Positions 43,540 to 52,409 of a stretch of DNA of 64,000 nt are shown in pieces. The notes under the pieces were generated by a model. That model did no database searches. It saw nothing but the letters and a program-made list of their open reading frames with translations, and had not been told where the DNA came from. The translations under genes and the position numbers were made by a program. Origin of the DNA: Edaphobacter aggregans. Its GTDB lineage: Bacteria; Acidobacteriota; Terriglobia; Terriglobales; Acidobacteriaceae. Where the stretch lies: contig DZDJ01000007.1 of assembly GCA_022736715.1 (NCBI GenBank), positions 1 to 64,000 of the forward strand, in the 5' to 3' direction. How positions within the stretch are numbered: the first letter of the stretch is position 1; every line of letters begins with the position of its first letter.

Positions 43540-44936
43540 GCCGATTGCCCCTCGCTCCGCATCTGTGCCTCCAGCGTGCGTAGCACCGCATCCACATCTG
43601 CCTCCAGCACCAGCGGCGGCTTGCGCAAAGCATCGTGCTGGCGCTGCTCCGTCTCACTGCCCAGCGCCGTTTCTTCCGGCTGCAACAGGGTGCCGCGGTG
43701 GTATTGGATGGTGTAGTCCGAGTCCTTCAGCGTGTGCCCGGTCAGCAGCAGAACCACGCGTTCTTCGCGTGCCACCTTCCCCTGTGCCACCAGCTTTTTC
43801 AGCCCGGCCAGGGTGACCGCCGAAGCCGGTTCACAGCCAATGCCTTCCGCGCCGATCTGCGCCTTGGCCAGAGCAATTTCCTGCTCATTCACCTGCTCGC
43901 AGCTACCGCCCGTGGCCTCAATCACGCGCACAACCTTCTTCCACGAAGCCGGATTGCCGATGCGGATGGCCGAGGCCCGCGTCTCCGCAACCACCGGCGA
44001 CAACTCGCGCCCTCCGCTGGTCTGGAAGCTGCGATACAGCGGATTGGCGCCCTCGGCCTGAATCACGCTGATCTTCGGCATGTGGTTGATCAGGCCGAGA
44101 TGCAGCATTTCGGCAAACCCCTTGCCCAGCGCCGAACCGTTCGCCAGATTCCCGCCGGGCACAACCACGTGATCCGGTGCCTGCCAGTCCAACTGCTCCG
44201 TCATCTCAATCGCAGCAGTCTTTTGCCCTTCCAGCCGGTACGGATTCACCGAATTCAGCAGATAGACCGGGAAGCGCTTTACCAGTTCCCCCAGCACACG
44301 CACGCAGCCGTCGAAGTCCGTCTTCAACTGCACGGTCATCGCGCCATAATCCATGGACTGCGAGAGCTTGCCCCAGGCGATTTTGCCTTCCGGAATAAAA
44401 ACAATGCTGCGCAGGCATGCCCGTGCCGCATAGGCCGCCATGGCTGCGGAGGTGTTCCCGGTGGAAGCACAGGCAACCCACTGGAAGCCGCGCTCCGCCG
44501 CAACGGACAACGCCGCCGTCATACCAGTGTCTTTGAACGAGCCCGTTGGGTTCATGCCCTGGTGTTTGGCCAGCAAGGAGTCCAGCCCCAGTGCCGCGGC
44601 GCAACGCGTCAGCTCATAGAGCGGCGTATTGCCCTCGCGCAGGGTCACAGCCTTATTCAGGTCCGCCAGAATGGGAAACAGGTCGCGGTAGCGCCAGACG
44701 CCGCTCTGGTCAATCGGCTGCAAAGACTCGCGCCGTTCCTTCCAAAGCCAGCGTAAAGCGCTGGGATTAGGAAGGTTACGCTTTCCCTCGTCGCCTGCTA
44801 CGGTACTGCTCCAGCCCGGATACTCCACTTCATACAGCTCATGGCACTGCGGGCAACGGAAGTCGCTGCCCGCCTCTTCTCCGGAAATAACGGCACTGCA
44901 CCCGGTGCAGCGTAACTGATGTGTCTTGCTATTCAT
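43536..44936 (-). CDS. thrC: Threonine synthase
   Basis: PLP enzyme converting O-phosphohomoserine to threonine, 466 aa. The N-terminus has a zinc-ribbon-like segment (CTGCSAV and CPQCHEL). The PLP lysine is Lys135 in GMNPTGSFKDTGM, with CASTGNTSAAMAAYAARA for phosphate binding and the glycine loop VVPGGNLANGSALGKGFAEM. This matches the fold-type II short threonine synthase class. It is first gene of a thrC-thrB operon; the aspartate-pathway genes are elsewhere. Confidence 0.95.
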   Translation of the reverse strand: MNSKTHQLRCTGCSAVISGEEAGSDFRCPQCHELYEVEYPGWSSTVAGDEGKRNLPNPSALRWLWKERRESLQPIDQSGVWRYRDLFPILADLNKAVTLREGNTPLYELTRCAAALGLDSLLAKHQGMNPTGSFKDTGMTAALSVAAERGFQWVACASTGNTSAAMAAYAARACLRSIVFIPEGKIAWGKLSQSMDYGAMTVQLKTDFDGCVRVLGELVKRFPVYLLNSVNPYRLEGQKTAAIEMTEQLDWQAPDHVVVPGGNLANGSALGKGFAEMLHLGLINHMPKISVIQAEGANPLYRSFQTSGGRELSPVVAETRASAIRIGNPASWKKVVRVIEATGGSCEQVNEQEIALAKAQIGAEGIGCEPASAVTLAGLKKLVAQGKVAREERVVLLLTGHTLKDSDYTIQYHRGTLLQPEETALGSETEQRQHDALRKPPLVLEADVDAVLRTLEAQMRSEGQSA

Positions 44937-45107
44937 GGATATTATGTCTGCGGTTCTTCGGACACCTTCAGGTTAGCAGCAAAGGGCACCATCCCGCAGC
45001 TTTCTGGCCCTCTCGAAGAAAGGACGTGCGGGTGGACAAAATCCGGCGCACATGCACGCATAGAGGGAAATCAGCCTGTTTTCGTGTATATTTTCCATCA
45101 CATACCG

Positions 45108-45113
45108 TATAAT
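45108..45113 (+). promoter_or_regulatory. -10 box of the molybdate regulator gene
   Basis: A perfect TATAAT ends 7 nt before the ATG at 45121, predicting a leaderless transcript as at lexA. The palindrome ATAC-C-GTAT (45102-45110) overlaps it and could be an autoregulatory operator. The -35 is poor (TGTATA at 17-nt spacing). Confidence 0.6.
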
Positions 45114-45120
45114 TTCGTCT

Positions 45121-45522
45121 ATGACTGCGATGTTGACCCCCAGAGAAGCTGCGCTTCGGCTCGGCATTGCGTATCCCACGATCAAGCAGTGGCTCTATAG
45201 CGGAAAGTTGAAGGCCGCCAAAACACCGGGAGGCCACTACCGGATTCCGGAAGCCGAGCTGGACGCCTTTCTCCACAAGGCCAAAACTCCGGCCACCCCA
45301 CGCCGCAAGGCCCAGCAGACCATCAGCGGACGCAACCAACTGGTGGGCCGCGTGGTGGAAATCAAGCTGGATGGCCTGCTGGCCCAGGTGAAGCTCTCCA
45401 TCGGCGGCCAGATCATTACCTCCATCATTACGTCGGAGGCGGTGCAGGCCATGAACCTGAAGGTGGGAGAAACAGCAGCTGCTCTGATCAAATCCACTGA
45501 GGTGATGGTGCTCCGTGTGTGA
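45121..45522 (+). CDS. HTH-Mop molybdate-responsive regulator
   Basis: 133-aa protein joining an excisionase/MerR-type helix-turn-helix (LTPREAALRLGIAYPTIKQW, then GGHYRIPEAELDAFL, residues 5-52) to a single Mop/TOBE molybdate-binding domain. The Mop part is NQLVGRVVEIKLDGLLAQVK, then ITSIITSEAVQAMNLKVGET, with AALIKSTEVMV at the end. It should bind molybdate or tungstate and regulate the modABC genes that follow, replacing a classical ModE. It overlaps modA by 8 nt. Confidence 0.9.
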   Translation: MTAMLTPREAALRLGIAYPTIKQWLYSGKLKAAKTPGGHYRIPEAELDAFLHKAKTPATPRRKAQQTISGRNQLVGRVVEIKLDGLLAQVKLSIGGQIITSIITSEAVQAMNLKVGETAAALIKSTEVMVLRV

Positions 45523-46306
45523 AAATTTTTCTGTTCAATGCCGTCTTCGTCTGCTCTTGTCCTTACTGTTGATTCTGCTGGTGACCAGCCATGCGCTGGC
45601 GCAGCAAAAGAAAACAATCCGCGTTGCCGCAGCCGCGGACCTGATGCCGTTGCTGCCGGGCATTGCCCAGCAATATGAGAAGGCCACGGGGACGCATGTG
45701 GAAATTTCCTTTGCCTCATCCGCAACCCTGGCCACGCAGATACTGAACGGTGCGCCGATGGACCTGTTTCTGGCGGCAGATTATGACTTTCCGCAGAAAA
45801 TAGTCGCAGCCAGGCTGGCCGACACACCTCGTCCGATTCCCTATGCGCGGGGCGCGCTGGTGCTGTGGGCGCGCAAGGACTCTCCCGTGCAGCCGATTTC
45901 GCTGGCTACGCTGAAAAACCCCAGACTGCAACGGCTGGCGGTGGCGAATCCGAACCATGCGCCGTATGGCCGCGCGGCAATTGCGGCGCTTACCTCGATG
46001 AAACTAATCGATGCACTGCGGCCGCGCTTTGTGGTAGCGGAAAACATTGCGCAGACGGCACAGTTTGCCGAATCCGGCAATGCGCAGGCGGGGCTCCTCT
46101 CGCTGACGGCGGCCAGCACGGAGCATTTTCGCAAGCTGGGCACGTATGTGTTCATTCCCAGCCAAAGCTATCCGCCGCTGCGGCAATACGCAGTGGTGCT
46201 GCTGCACACTGCCAACCGCAAGGCTGCGCACGCCTTCCTGAGCTTTCTGCTGTCTGGCAAGGTGCAGCAGCAACTGGCCAAACAGGGACTGCTGCCAGCG
46301 CAGTAG
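45515..46306 (+). CDS. modA: Molybdate ABC transporter substrate-binding protein
   Basis: Periplasmic molybdate/tungstate-binding protein, 263 aa. A signal peptide (LLLSLLLILLVTSHALAQ) is followed by VAAAADLMPLLPGIAQQYEK, ISFASSATLATQILNGAPMD and LFLAADYDFP, typical of ModA with Ser and Ala-Asp anion contacts, then ANPNHAPYGRAA. The start is GTG, overlapping the end of the regulator gene by 8 nt, so translation is coupled. Confidence 0.95.
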   Translation: MCENFSVQCRLRLLLSLLLILLVTSHALAQQKKTIRVAAAADLMPLLPGIAQQYEKATGTHVEISFASSATLATQILNGAPMDLFLAADYDFPQKIVAARLADTPRPIPYARGALVLWARKDSPVQPISLATLKNPRLQRLAVANPNHAPYGRAAIAALTSMKLIDALRPRFVVAENIAQTAQFAESGNAQAGLLSLTAASTEHFRKLGTYVFIPSQSYPPLRQYAVVLLHTANRKAAHAFLSFLLSGKVQQQLAKQGLLPAQ

Positions 46307-46337
46307 CGGCACTGCTGGCTTCCTGGATTGTTTACGA

Positions 46338-47015
46338 ATGGATACGCAGGCTCTGCTGCTCACAATCCGGCTGGCAATCACCACCACGCTTGTCCTGCTG
46401 GTGATTGCGCTGCCGCTGGCCAGTTGGATTGCCTTCAGCCGTGCGCGCTGGAAGGCGCTGGTAGAGGCCACGGTGGCGCTGCCGCTGGTGCTGCCGCCCA
46501 CGGTGCTTGGCTTTTATCTGCTCATCGCACTGGGGCCAACCACGGCGCTGGGACGCTGGATTACGCATCTAATTGGGCATCCGCTGGCGTTTTCCTTCAC
46601 CGGGCTGGTGGTTGGGTCTGTGCTCTACAGCCTGCCCTTTGCCGTGCAGCCGCTGGTTGCCGGATTCGCGGCAGTCCCTGCCGAAATCCTGGACGCGGCG
46701 GCCATTCTGGGAGCGGGCCCGCTGCGCATCCTGCTGCGAGTGGTGCTGCCGCTGGCGCGCGCCGCTGTGCTGACCAGCGCGGTGCTCAGCTTCACGCACA
46801 CGGTGGGGGAATTTGGCGTGGTGTTGATGCTGGGCGGCAATATTCCCGGCGTGACGCGGACACTTTCCATTTCGCTCTATGACCAGGTGCAGGACTTCCA
46901 GTATGGACAGGCGAATCGCACGGCCTTCGCACTGGTGCTGATCTCGTTCCTGTCGCTGGTGGCCATCTATGCGCGCCGCCCTGCGGGGAAGGAAGATCGA
47001 GGGCGCATTGTCTAA
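46338..47015 (+). CDS. modB: Molybdate ABC transporter permease
   Basis: Inner-membrane permease, 225 aa with about five helices. It has VALPLVLPPTVLGFYLLIAL, the EAA loop EILDAAAILGAGPLRILLRV, and GEFGVVLMLGGNIPGVTRTL, all diagnostic of ModB. It lies 31 nt after modA and overlaps the modC start. Confidence 0.95.
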   Translation: MDTQALLLTIRLAITTTLVLLVIALPLASWIAFSRARWKALVEATVALPLVLPPTVLGFYLLIALGPTTALGRWITHLIGHPLAFSFTGLVVGSVLYSLPFAVQPLVAGFAAVPAEILDAAAILGAGPLRILLRVVLPLARAAVLTSAVLSFTHTVGEFGVVLMLGGNIPGVTRTLSISLYDQVQDFQYGQANRTAFALVLISFLSLVAIYARRPAGKEDRGRIV

Positions 47016-47778
47016 GCCGACCCACCTGAGTGTATCGCTGCAACACCGTGTTGGCACGGTGGCAATGGCGCTGACCTTTGACCTGTCTCAACCCTGGAGT
47101 GTGCTTTTTGGCCCGTCCGGTGCAGGTAAAACGACGATTCTCCGCGCCATTGCCGGGCTGGTTCGTCCGCAGCAGGGACGCATTGCGCTGCGGCAGCGAA
47201 CCGAAGAAATCCTGCTTACGGACACAAATTCTGGCGTCTTTCTGCCGCCGTGGACACGCGGGATCGGGCTGGTATCGCAGCGGCCTGCGCTGTTTCCGCA
47301 TCTTTGCGTCGCGCAGAACGTGGCTTTTGGGCTGCGCGGCAGATCGGCTGGAAGTGCCACAACGGATCACGTTGCCCAGAATCACATTCCCCAGGATCGC
47401 GTTGCCCAGATGCTGCAGCTCTTTCAGGCCAGCCATCTGGCCACGCGCAAGCCAGCGCAGCTCTCCGGCGGCGAAGCACAACGGGTGGCGCTGGCGCGCG
47501 CATTGGCGCCGGAGCCCCGGCTGCTGCTGCTGGACGAGCCTTTTACCGGCCTCGATATTGCTCTCAAAGAGGCGCTGATTGAAGACCTGCGCAACTGGCT
47601 GGCGCACACCCAAACGCCGGTGCTGATGGTGACCCATAACCTGAGCGAGGTTTTTCTGGCAGGCGCAGAGGTGCTGGTGCTGGAAGACGGCAAAATGCAG
47701 GCACAGGGAGAAGCAGCCACGGTGCTGGCAGCGCAGCGGGCCCTGCTGCTCCAGCAACTCGGCAGCGCGCAGCGTTAA
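47008..47778 (+). CDS. modC: Molybdate ABC transporter ATP-binding protein
   Basis: ATPase of the ModABC importer, about 256 aa. It has Walker A FGPSGAGKTTILRAIAGL, signature LSGGEAQRVALARAL, Walker B LLLLDEPFTGLD and switch His in MVTHNLSEV. The C-terminal Mop regulatory domain of E. coli ModC (about 350 aa) is absent; the upstream HTH-Mop protein may supply molybdate sensing. The probable start is TTG at 47008 with GAGG 5 nt upstream, overlapping the modB stop; an ATG at 46969 is possible. A tandem-repeat insertion lies in the helical domain. Confidence 0.92.
   Translation: MSKPTHLSVSLQHRVGTVAMALTFDLSQPWSVLFGPSGAGKTTILRAIAGLVRPQQGRIALRQRTEEILLTDTNSGVFLPPWTRGIGLVSQRPALFPHLCVAQNVAFGLRGRSAGSATTDHVAQNHIPQDRVAQMLQLFQASHLATRKPAQLSGGEAQRVALARALAPEPRLLLLDEPFTGLDIALKEALIEDLRNWLAHTQTPVLMVTHNLSEVFLAGAEVLVLEDGKMQAQGEAATVLAAQRALLLQQLGSAQR
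47365..47409 (+). repeat. Three tandem 15-bp repeats inside modC
   Basis: Units GATCACGTTGCCCAG (47365-47379), AATCACATTCCCCAG (47380-47394) and GATCGCGTTGCCCAG (47395-47409). They encode the pentapeptides DHVAQ, NHIPQ and DRVAQ in frame, between the Q-loop region and the ABC signature. The reading frame is kept. Confidence 0.9.
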
Positions 47779-47786
47779 ACAAATGC

Positions 47787-47894
47787 AAAGAGAGTGTAAG
47801 ACGGGGCCAGGGCCTTGAGCCGACGCGACCAACAGGCAGCGGAGGCTACCGCGCGTCAGAGCACCGGGATGCCCATTCTCCGCCCCGGCTCTTT
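47787..47894 (+). ncRNA. Structured 3' element, copy B
   Basis: Second copy of the element at 20494-20611, starting 8 nt after the modC stop. It shares GAGAGTGT (47790-47797), CCTTGAGCCG (47813-47822), CCAACAGG (47829-47836) and AGCGG (47838-47842); distances between the last three blocks equal those of copy A. It is closed by AAAGAG/CTCTTT (47787-47792, 47889-47894) and CGGGGC/GCCCCG (47802-47807, 47882-47887). The closing stems differ in sequence from copy A, yet pairing is kept. The rest of the gap to 48032 holds nothing recognised. Confidence 0.55.
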
Positions 47895-48032
47895 AGTTTT
47901 CATCACGTTGACGCCGCAGCAACCCAAGGTTACCGCGCCGGCAACCGCGAACCATCCATTTTCCCTTAGCCGCTTTGTTTTCACGTTCTGAAGAACACCA
48001 ATTTCATCTTTCGATGGCCGATGATCGATAGA

Positions 48033-51000
48033 TCAAGGTTCCGTAGCCAGCACCCTCTGGTCTTCCGGCTGACGGTCGACCCACTCATAAAGCGTGGGCA
48101 GCAAAAACAAGGTCAAAAGCGTGGAACTGATGAGTCCGCCGATGACCACCGTTGCCAATGGCCGTTGGATTTCAGCACCAATCGATGTTGCAATCGCCAT
48201 CGGAACAAATCCCAGGCTTGCGACCAGGGCAGTCATCAAGACAGGCCTGAGTCTTCTGCTGGAACCTTGCAGCACCGCATCGCGCAAGGACGATCCTCCG
48301 TCCCTGAGTTGATTGATGGAACTGACGAGTACGACGCCATTGAGTACGGCAACGCCGAGTAAGGCAATGAATCCCACAGACGCGGAGAGGTTCAGATTGA
48401 TATGAAATATCCACAGAGCCGCGATACCGCCGACGAGTGCGAACGGAATGTTGGTCAGTATGAGCAGGGCAAATTTAATGGAATGAAATGTCATATACAG
48501 CAGGCTGAACACGATGCCGAGCGCCAATGGGACCACCAACAGCAGCCTTCTGGTGGCGCGTTGCTGGTTTTCAAACTGCCCGCCATAGGTAAGGCTGTAG
48601 CCGGCAGGCAGATTGACGTTGTTCTTCACTTTGCGCTCGACCTCCGCTACGAAGCTGCCCAGGTCGCGGCCTCGTACATTCGACATCACGACGATCAGGC
48701 GCTGACCATCCTCACGGTAGATCTTCTCCGGGCCACGCACCACTGCAATGTCCGCCACATCTCCGAGCGTCGCCGTTTCGCCTCCGGGTGCGCGCAATGG
48801 AATCCTCCGGATCGACTCCGCATTGGCGCGATACCTGTCCGGCAATCGCAATGCGATCGTGTAACGACGCTGGCCGTCGACCACTTCGGAAATGGCCGCT
48901 CCGGATGCGCCCGCCTCCACGGCCTGCTGGACGTCAGCGACATTCAACCCGTAACGCGCCAGGGCATCTCTGCGTATGTTCACAGTCAACTCGGCAACTC
49001 CGGAGTTCACTTCAATCTGCGCGTCAGCCGCACCCCTTACCGTGTCCACCTGATGCAGCACCTGCTGCGCGATGGCGTCGAGCCGCGAAAAGTCCTCACC
49101 GAATATCTTGATGGCCAGGTCCGCTTTTACACCAGACACGGTTTCATCCAGCCGCATCGCCATGGGCTGGGTAAAGTTGTAGCTGATGCCGGGCACCTGC
49201 GCCAACTTCCTGTCCACTGCATCAATCAGCTCCTCTTTGGAGTGGAACCTTTTCCATTGCTTCTCGGGCGTGAGCGAGATGTAGACATCACCCGCATTGA
49301 TTCCCATGGCCTCGGTCGCAAAATCGGGGCGGCCGATCTTCGTTGTTACATCCTGTATCTCCGGAAATGAACGCAGGACCTTATCTATCCGCTTGGAAAT
49401 CTCAACCGATTCCGTCAGCGAAATGCCGGGAAGTTTTCTCGTCTCTATCAGGATGGAACCCTCATCGAGACGAGGCATAAATTCAGTTCCAATGAAGGCC
49501 AGAGAAATGAGTGAAATGCCCATGACCCCGAAGGCCGCAAGGACGACAGGAAGCCGGTGTTGCATGACCCATGAGAGTCCCCTCGTGTAGTGCCCGCGCA
49601 GGCGGTCCATCCAGGAGGCCTTCTGCGTGTTTCCCGTGCGCCTGATCCCTTTGCTGAAGACGAAGGAACTGAGCGCTGGTATCAGAGTAAGTGCAAGCAG
49701 CAAAGATCCCAGCAGTGCAGAGCAGACGGTAATGGCCATGGGGCGGAACATGCGTCCCTCCAGCCCCTGAAGGAACAAAATCGGCAGATACACCGCAATG
49801 ATAATCAGCACGCCGAAAGTCATTGGCCTGGCGACCTCCGAACTTGCCTCTAAGATGGAGCGGGTGGGATCTTCTTCTCCAGAATGTTCCTGCATTCGAT
49901 GCACGGAGTTTTCGATCACGACAATCGCGCCATCGACGATCATGCCGAAATCAATGGCGCCCAGACTCATCAGATTTGCGCTGATACCGAAGACCTTCAT
50001 GCCAAGAAAGCAGAAGAGGAGCGACAGAGGGATGATGGAGGCCGCCACCAGCGCCGCTCGAATGTTCCCCAGAAAAACGAGAAGAACGATACTGACAAGA
50101 ATAAATCCCTCTAAAAGATTGCGCTCCACCGTATGGAGCGTTCCATCGATGACGATCGACTGGTCGTAGAACGGCGACAGCCTGACGCCTGCGGGAAGAT
50201 GGAGGCCGGCCAGCCTCTGCTTTACCTGTTCGATGACCCGCTTGCCATTCTCGCCCTTTAGCATGATGACCATGCCGGATATGGTTTCTCCATTCCGCAG
50301 GACAGCACCCTGACGCGGCGCTGGACCAATATCTATGCTGGCAATGTCACGCAGCAAAACTGGCGCGCCCCGGTTTGAAAAAACCACAATTTTGCCTATA
50401 TCATCCACAGTGGAGGCCCTGCCAATGCCCCGCAGCGTGTACTGCTCATATGCGTGCTCAATATAGCCACCGCCAAAGTTGGCGTTGTTCTCGGCGACTT
50501 TCGTCGCCACGTCCTTCAGAGTGAGACCATATTGGATCAAAAGCTCGGGATCGACCTTGATCTGATACTGCTTCGTTTCTCCTCCCCATGTATTCACGTC
50601 GCTGACGCCCGGGACCGTCTTCAATTGCGGTTTGATCACCCACTCCTGTATATCTTTCAGTTGCATGGATGAGAGGCCGCCACCGCTCAGTGTGTACTGA
50701 TAGAGTTCGCCGAAGGCCGTCGATGGAGGACTCAGGACCGGTCGTATGCCTGCCGGAAGAGAAGTTGCCGCCTGCTGTAAACGCTCGTTCACAAGCTGGC
50801 GCGCAAAGTAGGTGGGTACGCCATCGTCGAAGATCACTGTGATCATCGACAAGCCAAGTTTTGAAATCGAGCGTACCTGCTGTTCTTTCGGCATGCCCAT
50901 CAATGCCCGCTCGATGGGGTAAGTGACCAGTTGTTCCACCTCAACGGGAGGCATGGAAGGCGCGTCCGTCACAATGACAACCTGGTTGTTTGTCAGGTCG

Positions 51001-51119
51001 GGGAAGGCATCAACGGGAATGGTGTAGACAACCCAGCCGCCCACCCCGACCAGTACAAGGACGGCAAGCAGAACTGCCCAGCGATACGTCAGTGAAAACG
51101 CGATTACCCTTGCCAGCAT
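48033..51119 (-). CDS. czcA: Heavy-metal efflux RND pump (CzcA type)
   Basis: Inner-membrane proton-driven pump of the HME-RND family, 1028 aa with 12 helices and two large periplasmic loops. The proton-relay helix reads DFGMIVDGAIVVIEN, close to the divalent-cation HME1 pattern (DFGx3DGAx2VEN) of CzcA/CnrA rather than the CusA monovalent type. Other family parts include VDAFPDLTNNQVVIVTDAPS and EGSILIETRKLPG. It is the third gene of a czcC-B-A operon, 6 nt after czcB. Zn/Co/Cd/Ni export is inferred from the motif only. Confidence 0.93.
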   Translation of the reverse strand: MLARVIAFSLTYRWAVLLAVLVLVGVGGWVVYTIPVDAFPDLTNNQVVIVTDAPSMPPVEVEQLVTYPIERALMGMPKEQQVRSISKLGLSMITVIFDDGVPTYFARQLVNERLQQAATSLPAGIRPVLSPPSTAFGELYQYTLSGGGLSSMQLKDIQEWVIKPQLKTVPGVSDVNTWGGETKQYQIKVDPELLIQYGLTLKDVATKVAENNANFGGGYIEHAYEQYTLRGIGRASTVDDIGKIVVFSNRGAPVLLRDIASIDIGPAPRQGAVLRNGETISGMVIMLKGENGKRVIEQVKQRLAGLHLPAGVRLSPFYDQSIVIDGTLHTVERNLLEGFILVSIVLLVFLGNIRAALVAASIIPLSLLFCFLGMKVFGISANLMSLGAIDFGMIVDGAIVVIENSVHRMQEHSGEEDPTRSILEASSEVARPMTFGVLIIIAVYLPILFLQGLEGRMFRPMAITVCSALLGSLLLALTLIPALSSFVFSKGIRRTGNTQKASWMDRLRGHYTRGLSWVMQHRLPVVLAAFGVMGISLISLAFIGTEFMPRLDEGSILIETRKLPGISLTESVEISKRIDKVLRSFPEIQDVTTKIGRPDFATEAMGINAGDVYISLTPEKQWKRFHSKEELIDAVDRKLAQVPGISYNFTQPMAMRLDETVSGVKADLAIKIFGEDFSRLDAIAQQVLHQVDTVRGAADAQIEVNSGVAELTVNIRRDALARYGLNVADVQQAVEAGASGAAISEVVDGQRRYTIALRLPDRYRANAESIRRIPLRAPGGETATLGDVADIAVVRGPEKIYREDGQRLIVVMSNVRGRDLGSFVAEVERKVKNNVNLPAGYSLTYGGQFENQQRATRRLLLVVPLALGIVFSLLYMTFHSIKFALLILTNIPFALVGGIAALWIFHINLNLSASVGFIALLGVAVLNGVVLVSSINQLRDGGSSLRDAVLQGSSRRLRPVLMTALVASLGFVPMAIATSIGAEIQRPLATVVIGGLISSTLLTLFLLPTLYEWVDRQPEDQRVLATEP

Positions 51120-51125
51120 CCTGTA

Positions 51126-52409
51126 TCAACCTCCCTGCATGGCTGCTTTGAGCAATTGCGACTTCAACAAAAAACTGCCCCGCGTCACCACTTCTTCGCC
51201 TGGATGCACGCCATCGCTCAGCGCCACATTGCCATTGACAAAGCCGGCCGTACGCACCGGTCGCAGCTCAAAACGGTCCACGGCTGTGCGAACGAAAACT
51301 GCATCCTGCCCATTTACCTGCTGGACTGCCTCTGGCGCAATCAGAATCAGGTCCCGTGTTTCTCCCACCGCTATCTCCGCAGTCGCCAGCATTTCCGGGC
51401 GCAGAACCGCGGAGGTCTGCTGCAAGTCGATACGAACCGGAAGTCTGCGTGTCACAGGGTCGTACTGCTGCCCGATATTTGTGATTTTCCCGGAAAAGCG
51501 CTGCCCTGAAACTCCCGGAACCGTGACCCAGGCAGCTTGCCCTAATTTGACCTTGGTCAGATATTCCTGGCCGATGGACGCCAGCATCCACAAGTGACTG
51601 GTATCTCCCAGCACGAAAAGGTCCGTTGCGGGTGCAACCGCTGTTCCAGGAGTGATATTTTTCTGCAGAACATATCCACTTGCCGGAGCAACAATTGGAA
51701 CCAGATCGGCATTTTCACCGCTCCTATTTGCCGGCACATCCGCCTTTACGCCAAGATTTTGTTCCAAATGGGTCCGGCTGCGGACCACTTCGGTCTGTCC
51801 GTTTTTAAGGGCGGTTTTCGAGCGGACAAGATCCTGTTTTGCCTGCTCCGTCTGTTCCACGGAGGCCGCTCGCAGACCATACAGCCGCTGCATGCGATCG
51901 AAGTTTATCTGCGCCTGGCCCTCCGCGGACTCTAGTCGGTCTCTCTCTGCAAGGGCCGTGGCATATGCGGCACGGGCCTCTTGCACATCGTAGCTGTACA
52001 TTCGCGCCATTACATCGCCCCTATGCACATGGTCGCCAAGATTGGCATACACCTGCACTATGCGGCCGCTTGTCAGCGTGCCGACGTGCCAGGTTTCATT
52101 GTCTGGCAGTACAATTCTGCCGGGAAACTGTTGCAGCTCCGGCTCATGCTGTGCAGTCACTTCGACCGTCTCGATGACGCCCTTCTGCGCTGAAAGGGGG
52201 AGCACCACTTCCGCCGGCTTTTTCAGTGTACCGGTCTGCGGCTCCGGCGCACCCGGAACAGGCTTGCGGCAGCCACTCAAACAATTTGCGCATGCGAGAA
52301 AAGCAAGAAGCAGAACGGCTCCAGCGCTGGGAGTTCTTTTTCTCGTTTGCCGGGACCGGTAGTCCCGGGAACTGCCCGGTTCCAATTTGCATCCAGCATC
52401 CAGGTTCAT
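51126..52409 (-). CDS. czcB: Heavy-metal efflux periplasmic adaptor (CzcB type)
   Basis: Membrane-fusion protein linking the RND pump to the outer-membrane channel, 427 aa. It has a lipoprotein-like signal (LLLAFLACANCLSGC) near residue 47. The lipoyl halves lie around TSGRIVQVYANLGDHVHRGD and IVAPASGYVLQKNITPGTAV, flanking a coiled-coil hairpin (residues 140-215). Barrel domains follow. The ATG overlaps the czcC stop (ATGA). Histidine-rich metal-binding termini are not obvious. Confidence 0.9.
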   Translation of the reverse strand: MNLDAGCKLEPGSSRDYRSRQTRKRTPSAGAVLLLAFLACANCLSGCRKPVPGAPEPQTGTLKKPAEVVLPLSAQKGVIETVEVTAQHEPELQQFPGRIVLPDNETWHVGTLTSGRIVQVYANLGDHVHRGDVMARMYSYDVQEARAAYATALAERDRLESAEGQAQINFDRMQRLYGLRAASVEQTEQAKQDLVRSKTALKNGQTEVVRSRTHLEQNLGVKADVPANRSGENADLVPIVAPASGYVLQKNITPGTAVAPATDLFVLGDTSHLWMLASIGQEYLTKVKLGQAAWVTVPGVSGQRFSGKITNIGQQYDPVTRRLPVRIDLQQTSAVLRPEMLATAEIAVGETRDLILIAPEAVQQVNGQDAVFVRTAVDRFELRPVRTAGFVNGNVALSDGVHPGEEVVTRGSFLLKSQLLKAAMQGG

